From: Actinomycetota bacterium
Lineage (GTDB): Bacteria; Actinomycetota; Actinomycetes; S36-B12; CAIYMF01
Direction of reading: 5' to 3'
NCBI GenBank assembly: GCA_009699025.1
Contig: WLOZ01000169.1
Coordinates: 1 to 5,314 of the forward strand
DNA length: 5,314 nucleotides
The notes beneath the pieces were generated by a model that saw nothing but the letters and a program-made list of their open reading frames with translations, searched no databases and was not told the DNA's origin. Positions 1 through 5,138 of this stretch are shown in pieces (within the stretch, counting starts at the first letter, position 1; each line of letters begins with the position of its first letter). The position numbers were made by a program, and so were the translations under genes.

Positions 1-154
1 AAGCACGCGCCTCCTCACGCAGGTACACCCCACGCCGGAGCGACGTCCATCGCCCTGACCGCACCCGGTGATTGATTTGTCCGATCGTGAGTCCCGACGC
101 CAGGGCGTGGTCCCATGTGACGAGGAGCCCCAGCCCCGGCGGGTCGTCTCCCAT
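1..154 (-). CDS. AbiEi-like winged-helix protein, N-terminal part (runs off left edge)
   Basis: Fifty-one codons are visible, open to the left edge. Residues about 12-45 read WDHALASGLTIGQINHRV followed by SGRW, then LRRGVY. This is the pattern of the N-terminal AbiEi_4-type winged helix: a helix ending in 'A-x-G-L-x-x-x-Q-I', then 'R-V-x-S-G-R-W', then 'x-x-G-V-Y'. In Actinobacteria this domain typically begins proteins of about 300 residues that end in a DUF559/Vsr-like nuclease domain; that part would lie outside the window. I chose the ATG at 154 because GGGAG (164-160) sits 5 nt upstream and the length before the winged helix fits the family. An in-frame ATG at 166 is the alternative but lacks a clear ribosome binding site. 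A TGA shortly upstream closes the frame. The domain call is from motif recognition. Whether the protein is an antitoxin-like regulator, a nuclease or both cannot be seen. The gene follows the GNAT gene on the same strand after a 160-bp gap. Confidence 0.72.
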   Translation of the reverse strand, partial: MGDDPPGLGLLVTWDHALASGLTIGQINHRVRSGRWTSLRRGVYLREEARA

Positions 155-181
155 TCGCACTCCCATGCGCCCAGCGTCGCA

Positions 182-211
182 AATCTGGGCTCGGCCTGTG
201 ATTCTTGTCCA
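182..211 (-). promoter_or_regulatory. possible sigma70-type promoter for the AbiEi-like gene
   Basis: Reading the minus strand, TGGACA at 211-206 matches five of six bases of the -35 consensus TTGACA. After an 18-nt spacer, CAGATT at 187-182 is a weak -10 (three of six). Transcription would begin about 20 nt before the ATG at 154, leaving room for the GGGAG ribosome binding site. The weak -10 keeps this tentative. Confidence 0.3.
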
Positions 212-241
212 CAGTCACACCATTGCTGCCGGAGTCATCGC

Positions 242-257
242 GAATGCTGACGCATTC
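242..257. repeat. small inverted repeat between GNAT and AbiEi-like genes
   Basis: GAATGC (242-247) and GCATTC (252-257) form a perfect 6-bp stem with a 4-base TGAC loop, 57 bp beyond the stop codon of the GNAT gene. A second pair, CATCGC (257-262) and GCGATG (277-282), abuts it. There is no T tract on either strand. It may be a weak terminator of the GNAT transcript or an operator for the downstream gene, and a 6-bp stem may also be chance. Confidence 0.3.
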
Positions 258-314
258 ATCGCTGGTGGAGCTGTGGGCGATGAGTCGGGCAGCAATCGGG
301 AGTCGGGAAGTGGC

Positions 315-1163
315 TCAGGCCTCGGGTGCCGCTGCCGCCGGGTCGCCCGGCACCAGCACGTAGGAGCCTTCGGCAGTAACGCCCTCGACGGTGAAGCCCT
401 CTGCCATCGCCGACATGAGCGCTTCACGCACCCTCAGTCGCCACTCGAGAGCCACCGCCGGGTCGCTCGCCCGGATCTCGACGATGTCGCCGGGCAGGGG
501 CACCACGATCGAGCCAGCGGGAGCCTCAGCAATGACGTCGATACCATCGGTCGCGGCACGGCGTGCACGCTCGGAGTCGACCACCCACCACGCCAGCAGC
601 CGGTCGGTGCGATCACCAGCGTTGACGGCGTCGGTCATCTGGCCGTAGAAGTCGGGCAGGTACTCCGACACGACTGCGCCAAGCTTGACTAGGTTGAACC
701 GTGCATTGCGGCGCACGAGTGGGTCGAACGTCCAGGCAATCACGGGGATGCCATGACGAATGGCCCACGCCCGCTGGTGCTGCTTGAGGGCGGTGCCAAC
801 GTGTCGGTTGCGCCAGGCCGGAACGGCCGCCGCCATGTGCGAGTGCAGGTGCAGTTCTCGCGATCCGTCGGCCACCTGATGCCGACCGAGGAAGGCCAGC
901 GCCGCACCCACCGCGGGACCGTGAGGCGCCTCAGCGGAGAAGGCTGCCGCCACGTAGCTCTCGGAGTGCTCAAGCGCCCGCAAGAGGTTGAGCTCCATCG
1001 TGGAGCCACCGCCCGGCAGAGCCCACGTCAGGTCAAATACGTCTCGGGCCAGCTCAAGGTCGGCGATCGAGTGCATTGAGCGCACCACCACCCCGGCCCG
1101 TGCTGCGGCGGCGTCGGCCGCACTCAGCGATTCCGACTCCACACCGTCGTCGAACTGCACCAT
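315..1163 (-). CDS. COG3375-type GNAT-superfamily N-acyltransferase
   Basis: Protein of 282 residues. The GNAT acyl-CoA pyrophosphate-binding motif (Q/R-x-x-G-x-G/A) is seen as R120-H-V-G-T-A125 at the start of a long helix. It is followed by signatures of the COG3375 group of predicted acetyltransferases: W144-T-F-D-P-L149, R152-N-A-R-F-N157, L161-G-A163, Y173-G174 and D187-R-L189. Upstream is the HLHSHM strand (105-110) before the CoA loop. Residues about 195-282 form a C-terminal extension of mixed beta segments ending in an Ala/Pro tail. No signal peptide or membrane segment is visible, so it should be cytosolic. The frame is open to 1403, but the ATG at 1163 is preferred: it starts where family-like sequence begins, a longer version would run far into the divergent peptidase gene, and a -10 element lies at leaderless spacing. 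Some relatives lie beside N-succinylamino acid racemase genes and are thought to acylate D-amino acids. That substrate is inference here. There is no Shine-Dalgarno at usable distance (AGGGG is only 1 nt away). Confidence 0.85.
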   Translation of the reverse strand: MVQFDDGVESESLSAADAAAARAGVVVRSMHSIADLELARDVFDLTWALPGGGSTMELNLLRALEHSESYVAAAFSAEAPHGPAVGAALAFLGRHQVADGSRELHLHSHMAAAVPAWRNRHVGTALKQHQRAWAIRHGIPVIAWTFDPLVRRNARFNLVKLGAVVSEYLPDFYGQMTDAVNAGDRTDRLLAWWVVDSERARRAATDGIDVIAEAPAGSIVVPLPGDIVEIRASDPAVALEWRLRVREALMSAMAEGFTVEGVTAEGSYVLVPGDPAAAAPEA

Positions 1164-1175
1164 TCCCCTACGGTA
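1163..1175 (-). promoter_or_regulatory. leaderless -10 promoter element of the GNAT gene
   Basis: On the minus strand the hexamer TACCGT (1175-1170) fits the actinobacterial -10 pattern TAnnnT. It is followed by exactly six bases (AGGGGA) and then the ATG at 1163. That puts the A of the start codon at the expected +1, so the transcript would have no leader. This explains the lack of a usable Shine-Dalgarno sequence. No convincing -35 is seen. Confidence 0.5.
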
Positions 1176-1181
1176 GTGCCG
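1169..1181 (+). promoter_or_regulatory. leaderless -10 promoter element of the M20 peptidase gene
   Basis: On the plus strand TACGGT (1169-1174) fits TAnnnT and is followed by six bases (AGTGCC) and the GTG at 1181, again the spacing of a leaderless transcript. Its hexamer overlaps the opposite-strand hexamer at 1170-1175 by five bases. Both promoters therefore use nearly the same base pairs within TACGGTA. No convincing -35 is seen. Confidence 0.5.
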
Positions 1182-2341
1182 TGACCGACACCACTCTTGA
1201 CGCCATGCTCGACGACCTTCGACTGCGCACGGCCGAGATGGTCGACGACATCCGTAGGCTGGTCGAGGTCGAATCCCCGTCGTCCGACCCAGCCGCGTGC
1301 CTCGCGGCTGTCGAAGAGGCTGCCGCGCTCTGCGCCGAGCGACTTCCCCAGCCCGCACGCGTCGAGACTCACCTCGGCAGCCCGGTACTTCGCTGGGGGT
1401 CAACCACGCCGCGCGTGCTACTACTCGGTCACGTCGACACCGTATGGCCGCACGGATCGCTCAGCGAGATCCCGTGGTCGGTGACCGTGGAGGAGGCCGG
1501 CACGGTGCTTCGTGGTCCGGGCGTGTTCGACATGAAGGTGGGCGCGGTCCAGGCAATTCACGCCATCGCGGCGATTCTTCAGCGCATGCCCGACGCCGAC
1601 GTGGGCCTGCTACTCACCACTGACGAGGAGATCGGCTCGACGAACTCACGCCAACTCATCCTCGACTCGGTCTCGCGCGCCGAAGCCGCCCTCGTGCTGG
1701 AACCCTCGGTTGATGGCTCCCTGAAGTCGGCGCGTAAAGGAACGTCGTGGTACCGGCTCACCGTGCACGGACGGGCCGCCCACGCCGGACTCGACCCCGC
1801 GAGCGGCATCAACGCGCTGCTCGCCATGTCGCGTCTCGCCCTCGCGCTCAGCGAACTGGGCAACCACGCCTTCGAGACCACGGTGACCCCCACCCTCGCG
1901 TCGGCCGGCACTACCGACAACACCGTTCCCGATCGCGCAACCCTGTCGGTCGATGTACGCGCCTGGAGCCCCGAGGAGCAGCAGCGTGTTGACGACGAGG
2001 TGCGACGCCTCATCGCCGACGAGTCACTCCTCCAGGGGGCACACGTCGACGTCGAGGGGGGGCTCAACCGCCCTGCTATGCCCGAGTCGTCGGCGCTGTC
2101 ACTGGTTGCACGCGTCGACCGACTGTGCAGGGAGGTCGGCCTGACCTTTCCGGGAGCTAGAGCCGTTGGTGGAGCTAGCGATGGCAACTTCACGGCGGCG
2201 GCCGGAATCGCGACCCTCGACGGACTCGGCGCCGTGGGCGCGGGTGCGCACGCCGTGACCGAGTGGGCTCTCGTTGAGGCCATTCCCGAGCGAACCGCGA
2301 TGGTCGCAGCCCTCGTGCTCGATCTGCTGAGCCCCGCCTGA
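1181..2341 (+). CDS. M20 family zinc metallopeptidase, carboxypeptidase G2-like
   Basis: Protein of 386 residues with the complete M20 active site. Metal ligand H84 and its partner D86 lie in L-G-H-V-D-T, the bridging ligand D117 in V-F-D-M-K, and the catalytic base E149 with ligand E150 in T-D-E-E-I-G. Ligand E174 follows in L-E-P, and the last histidine ligand H357 in G-A-H-A-V-T-E-W. The lid/dimerisation domain spans roughly 180-290 and carries the conserved H201 (A-A-H-A-G). The C-terminal stretch G-G-A-S-D-G-N-F and L-D-G-L-G resembles glutamate carboxypeptidase (CPG2). Expected reaction: two-metal hydrolysis of an N-acyl-amino acid or a peptide with a free carboxylate. The exact substrate is not readable. 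No signal peptide is seen, so it is likely cytosolic. The GTG start is chosen from the leaderless -10; ATG at 1205 is an alternative, and extension back to 1076 would run through the GNAT gene. It is divergent from the GNAT gene with 17 bp between starts. This pairing hints at an N-acyl-amino acid hydrolase (desuccinylase-like) working with that acyltransferase. Family call firm, substrate inferred. Confidence 0.9.
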   Translation: MTDTTLDAMLDDLRLRTAEMVDDIRRLVEVESPSSDPAACLAAVEEAAALCAERLPQPARVETHLGSPVLRWGSTTPRVLLLGHVDTVWPHGSLSEIPWSVTVEEAGTVLRGPGVFDMKVGAVQAIHAIAAILQRMPDADVGLLLTTDEEIGSTNSRQLILDSVSRAEAALVLEPSVDGSLKSARKGTSWYRLTVHGRAAHAGLDPASGINALLAMSRLALALSELGNHAFETTVTPTLASAGTTDNTVPDRATLSVDVRAWSPEEQQRVDDEVRRLIADESLLQGAHVDVEGGLNRPAMPESSALSLVARVDRLCREVGLTFPGARAVGGASDGNFTAAAGIATLDGLGAVGAGAHAVTEWALVEAIPERTAMVAALVLDLLSPA

Positions 2342-2347
2342 TCCATG

Positions 2348-2389
2348 GCTCAGTGGTGCGAGACCGCTCTCAACCCTGAGAGACTGAGC
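2348..2389 (+). repeat. nested inverted repeats in the leader of the helicase gene
   Basis: CTCTCA (2367-2372) and TGAGAG (2377-2382) form a perfect 6-bp stem with a 4-base loop. Outside it GCTCAGT (2348-2354) is a perfect 7-bp complement of ACTGAGC (2383-2389), which begins directly at the 3' end of the inner hairpin. Together they fill most of the 50-bp gap between the peptidase stop and the helicase ATG, ending 2 bases before that ATG. No T tract follows, so a simple intrinsic terminator is unlikely. An operator or an RNA structure that masks translation initiation would fit the position. Confidence 0.45.
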
Positions 2390-2391
2390 GG

Positions 2392-4044
2392 ATGACCGAC
2401 GGACCACTGATCGTCCAGAGCGACAAAACCCTGCTGCTCGAGATCGAGAATGCGCAGTCTGAGGAGTGCCGCCACGCGATCGCTCCCTTCGCCGAGCTCG
2501 AGCGCGCCCCCGAGCACGTGCACACCTACCGCATCACGCCGCTCGCCCTCTGGAACGCCCGCGCGGCAGGCCACGACGCCGAACAGGTCGTCGACGTACT
2601 GCTTCGCTTCTCGCGCTACCCGGTTCCGCACGCGCTACTGGTCGACATTGCCGAGACCATGGACCGCTACGGTCGGCTTCAGCTGCTCACACATCCCACG
2701 CACGGCCTCGTGCTGCGCGCCTTCGACAGGGCGGTGCTCGAGGAGGTTCTACGCAGCAAGAAGATCGCGCCGCTCGTCGGAGCCCGCATCGACAACGATT
2801 CGGTGGCTGTGCACCCCAGCGAGCGCGGCAACCTCAAGCAGGTGCTGCTACGACTGGGCTGGCCCGCCGAGGACCTCGCCGGCTACGTCGACGGCGAGGC
2901 GCACCCGATCGCGCTGCGCGAGGAGGGCTGGAAGCTGCGCGACTACCAGCGCAACGCCGCCGAGGGATTCTGGCACGGTGGCTCGGGCGTGGTCGTGCTT
3001 CCGTGTGGCGCGGGCAAGACCATCGTGGGGGCCGCCGCCATGGCGATGGCTCAGGCCACCACCCTGATTCTGGTCACCAACACCGTGTCGGCTCGACAGT
3101 GGAGAGACGAGCTACTCAAGCGCACCACCCTCACCGAGGACGAGATCGGCGAGTACTCCGGCGCACGCAAGGAGATTCGTCCGGTCACCATCGCGACCTA
3201 CCAGGTGATGACCACCAAGCGTCAGGGCGTGTACGCCCACCTCGACCTGTTCGACTCTCGCGACTGGGGGCTCATCCTCTACGACGAGGTGCACCTCCTG
3301 CCCGCGCCGATCTTCCGGTTCACAGCAGACATCCAGTCACGACGCCGCCTCGGCCTCACCGCGACACTCGTGCGTGAGGACGGCCGCGAGGGCGACGTCT
3401 TCTCGCTGATCGGCCCCAAGCGCTACGACGCCCCCTGGAAGGACGTTGAGGCCCAAGGCTGGATCGCGCCGGCCGACTGCGTCGAGGTTCGCGTGACGCT
3501 GCCCGATCGAGATCGGCTCATCTACGCAACCGCCGAGCCTGACGAGCGGTACCGCCTCGCGGCCACAGCGACGTACAAGAACGGCGTGGTCGAGGCGCTG
3601 GTGAAGCATCACGCCGACGACCACGTGTTGGTGATCGGCCAGTACCTCGACCAACTGCACGAGTTGGGTGAGCGTCTCGAGGCGCCGGTGATCACCGGCG
3701 AGACACCCGTGAAGGAGCGGCAGCGGCTGTTCGAGTCGTTCCGCACGGGCGAGACCCGCGTGCTCGTCGTGAGCAAGGTTGCCAACTTCTCGATCGACCT
3801 GCCCGAGGCCGGAGTCGCCATTCAGGTAAGTGGCACCTTTGGCTCACGTCAGGAGGAGGCACAGCGGCTTGGCCGAGTGCTGCGGCCCAAGGCCGACAAG
3901 CGCACCGCGAGGTTCTACACCGTGGTGTCGCGTGACACGGTCGACGCCGACTTCGCCGCGCACCGGCAGCGATTCCTTGCCGAGCAGGGATACGCCTACC
4001 GCATCGTCGATGCTGACGACGTGCTGGCGGGAATCTGGGAATGA
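2392..4044 (+). CDS. XPB/Ssl2 (ERCC3)-type DNA repair helicase, superfamily 2
   Basis: Protein of 550 residues, close to the roughly 540 of mycobacterial XPB. Residues 1-150 form the N-terminal XPB/Ssl2 domain, opening M-T-D-G-P-L-I-V-Q-S-D as in actinobacterial homologues. The first RecA-like domain has L-R-D-Y-Q (182-186), Walker A P-C-G-A-G-K-T (204-210), the DExH box D-E-V-H (298-301) and motif III T-A-T (323-325). The XPB-specific R-E-D motif is at 328-330, with a thumb-like insertion expected just after. The second RecA domain carries V-I-G-Q-Y-L-D (414-420), S-K-V-A-N-F (461-466), and motif VI Q-R-L-G-R-V-L-R-P (491-499). All catalytic motifs are intact. The family is an ATP-dependent 3'-to-5' helicase. 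In eukaryotes it opens DNA in TFIIH and nucleotide excision repair, while the bacterial role is less clear because UvrABC does repair there. The gene follows the peptidase after 50 bp with no strong Shine-Dalgarno, and overlaps the next gene by ATGA. The start is fixed by the conserved N-terminus. Confidence 0.96.
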   Translation: MTDGPLIVQSDKTLLLEIENAQSEECRHAIAPFAELERAPEHVHTYRITPLALWNARAAGHDAEQVVDVLLRFSRYPVPHALLVDIAETMDRYGRLQLLTHPTHGLVLRAFDRAVLEEVLRSKKIAPLVGARIDNDSVAVHPSERGNLKQVLLRLGWPAEDLAGYVDGEAHPIALREEGWKLRDYQRNAAEGFWHGGSGVVVLPCGAGKTIVGAAAMAMAQATTLILVTNTVSARQWRDELLKRTTLTEDEIGEYSGARKEIRPVTIATYQVMTTKRQGVYAHLDLFDSRDWGLILYDEVHLLPAPIFRFTADIQSRRRLGLTATLVREDGREGDVFSLIGPKRYDAPWKDVEAQGWIAPADCVEVRVTLPDRDRLIYATAEPDERYRLAATATYKNGVVEALVKHHADDHVLVIGQYLDQLHELGERLEAPVITGETPVKERQRLFESFRTGETRVLVVSKVANFSIDLPEAGVAIQVSGTFGSRQEEAQRLGRVLRPKADKRTARFYTVVSRDTVDADFAAHRQRFLAEQGYAYRIVDADDVLAGIWE

Positions 4045-4550
4045 GCGAGGTCGACCCTTCTGTACGGTCGCGGAGGGTTGCCCGCGCCTCGCTGGAGATC
4101 TACGGGGTGCTTACCCTGCTCGGGGTGCTGGAGGCCGCGAGCGACAAGGCGATAGTCGACTCCAACGCAGCACTTGCCGTGCTGGTGGCGGCGACATCGG
4201 CCTCCATAGCCCTCGCGCACGCTTGGTCGGCCACCATCGCCGAGAGTCTCAACGGCGTGGCGCTGACTCGCAGTCTCATCATGCAGGAGCTGCGCTTCGC
4301 AGCCGCCTTCCTGCTTCCTGCCGGCGTCATGATTGCGATCTGCATTCTCACCGCACCGCTCGATGATGTGGCGCTCACGATCACCATCGAGCAGGACCTG
4401 CTGCTGGGGGCCCTCTTCGCCATCGGATTCGTCGGGGCCCGACATAGCGGCGCCTCATGGAGGCGGTCACTTGCCTGGGGGGCGATCGACGTTTCGATGG
4501 GGGTCCTCATCGTGATCATCAAGAACCTGCTGTCGCTCATCGGTCACTGA
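4041..4550 (+). CDS. small polytopic membrane protein of unknown function
   Basis: Protein of 169 residues with a short charged N-terminus (R9, R11, R12, R15) and about five hydrophobic segments: 18-34, 44-66, 84-106, 118-133 and 144-168. The first positive cluster suggests a cytoplasmic N-terminus. The pattern (R-A-S-L-E-I-Y-G at 15-22, A-H-A-W near 59-62, a late I-I-K-N-L-L helix) resembles a family of small actinobacterial integral membrane proteins I recall as hypothetical; no function is known to me. The ATG at 4041 overlaps the TGA of the helicase gene (ATGA), so translation is probably coupled to it and both genes share a transcript. A GGGA sits about 8 nt upstream of the start. Whether the protein is linked to helicase function is unknown. 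It could simply ride in the operon. Confidence 0.85.
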   Translation: MSEVDPSVRSRRVARASLEIYGVLTLLGVLEAASDKAIVDSNAALAVLVAATSASIALAHAWSATIAESLNGVALTRSLIMQELRFAAAFLLPAGVMIAICILTAPLDDVALTITIEQDLLLGALFAIGFVGARHSGASWRRSLAWGAIDVSMGVLIVIIKNLLSLIGH

Positions 4551-4568
4551 GTCGCTGGCTCACTGACC
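4542..4568. terminator. hairpin between convergent genes, possible bidirectional terminator
   Basis: GGTCACTGAG (4542-4551) pairs with CTCACTGACC (4559-4568) at nine of ten positions (one C-C mismatch) around a 7-base loop. It occupies the 25-bp space between the membrane-protein stop (4550) and the opposite-strand stop (4576), and the left arm includes the first of these stops. No T tract is present on either strand, as is common for terminator candidates in high-GC actinobacteria. Position and near-symmetry suggest it ends transcription from both sides. Confidence 0.55.
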
Positions 4569-4575
4569 CGCCGGT

Positions 4576-5067
4576 TCATGCAGGCAGAAAGGCCACCCGC
4601 CCACTGATATCGGCCTCGATGGTGCTCACCCTGCCCATGCCAGGAAGAGGGATGCTCACGTCGGTGAACGTCGCCCAGCCCGAGAGCACGACCGGCAGCG
4701 AGGCTCCCAGAGGTCCGACCGCGGCCGTGATCTCCATCGGAACCTCCACGTCGCCCGCGCGAGCGGTGCCGAGAAAGCGCAGCAGGTCGTCGTCGGCGCC
4801 CTCGGCATCAAACCGCAGCAGTGAACTGTCACTGGAACCCACCAGCGCGCGCGCCGCCGCCTGCATCAGCGGATTGCCCACCCGCACCTCAGCGATGTTC
4901 AGCGTGAGCATGAGTTCCGAACTCGAACTGCCGAGCACGAGAAGGCCGCCGGTGACCGGAGCGTTGAGCTCGACTCGCATGAGTCCGATGCGCTGCGTTC
5001 GCAGCATCACTACGTTGTCGGCATCGGCGTCGGGGTCGACCACGAATGAGCCGCGGATGTCTGTCAC
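4576..5067 (-). CDS. beta-rich protein of unknown function (weak YceI-like resemblance)
   Basis: Protein of 163 residues from the GTG at 5067. I do not recognise the family with confidence. It shows alternating hydrophobic stretches typical of beta strands (for example L-M-L-T-L-N-I-A-E-V-R-V around 52-63 and P-V-V-L-S-G-W-A-T-F around 124-133). A short helix-like Ala-rich part lies near 65-75, an acidic segment near 85-95 (A-E-G-A-D-D-D-L-L), and the protein ends in G-R-V-A-F-L-P-A. No signal peptide, membrane helix or cysteine is present, so it is probably a soluble cytosolic protein. The strand pattern and the late L-S-G-x-A-T-F segment faintly recall the YceI lipocalin-like barrel, but this is a guess. 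The frame stays open to 5199, but that extension would translate through the large palindrome and into the neighbouring nuclease gene, so the first start after the palindrome is used. The ribosome binding site is poor (GAGG only 1 nt from the GTG). An AAGAAT seven bases upstream could be a leaderless -10. Confidence 0.65.
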   Translation of the reverse strand: MTDIRGSFVVDPDADADNVVMLRTQRIGLMRVELNAPVTGGLLVLGSSSSELMLTLNIAEVRVGNPLMQAAARALVGSSDSSLLRFDAEGADDDLLRFLGTARAGDVEVPMEITAAVGPLGASLPVVLSGWATFTDVSIPLPGMGRVSTIEADISGRVAFLPA

Positions 5068-5090
5068 GCCTCGAATTCTTCCCCTATTCC

Positions 5091-5135
5091 ATGCGAAAGC
5101 GTCACACCGGGTACCCGGTTGTGACGCTTTCGTAT
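5091..5135. terminator. 45-bp near-perfect palindrome, probable terminator of the nuclease gene
   Basis: The arms 5091-5106 and 5120-5135 are complementary over 16 bp with one G/T (wobble-type) mismatch; thirteen (CGAAAGCGTCACA with TGTGACGCTTTCG) pair perfectly. The centre, CCGGGTACCCGG (5107-5118), is itself a perfect palindrome, and a single extra T at 5119 is the only bulge. The structure begins 3 bp after the minus-strand stop codon of the nuclease gene (5139) and 23 bp before the GTG of the next minus-strand gene. There is no T tract after it on the minus strand. The very strong stem still suggests a terminator, or a processing or repressor site between two co-directional genes. Confidence 0.65.
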
Positions 5136-5138
5136 AGT

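Noticed and set aside
72..692. Long plus-strand open frame of 206 codons
   Set aside because: It lies mostly opposite the GNAT gene and the AbiEi-like gene, shows no domain pattern, and has the composition of a high-GC antisense frame.
1076..1180. N-terminal extension of the peptidase by 35 residues from ATG 1076
   Set aside because: The added residues are Pro/Arg-rich, lie antisense to the GNAT N-terminus, and would remove the shared promoter region.
1164..1403. N-terminal extension of the GNAT protein by 80 residues
   Set aside because: The extension is Arg/Gly/Pro-rich, antisense to the well-supported peptidase coding sequence, and the family-like sequence begins at the ATG at 1163.
2153..2178. 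Direct repeat GGAGCTAG at 2153-2160 and 2171-2178
   Set aside because: It lies inside the conserved G-G-A-S-D region of the peptidase, is only 8 bp long and has no supporting structure, so it is probably chance.
2466..3377. Plus-strand 303-codon frame inside the helicase gene
   Set aside because: Arg/His/Ala-rich shadow in another frame of a gene with intact helicase motifs.
4457..5137. Plus-strand open frame of 226 codons at the right side
   Set aside because: Ser/Arg/Pro-rich shadow of the minus-strand beta-rich gene that also crosses the convergent hairpin; no domain pattern.
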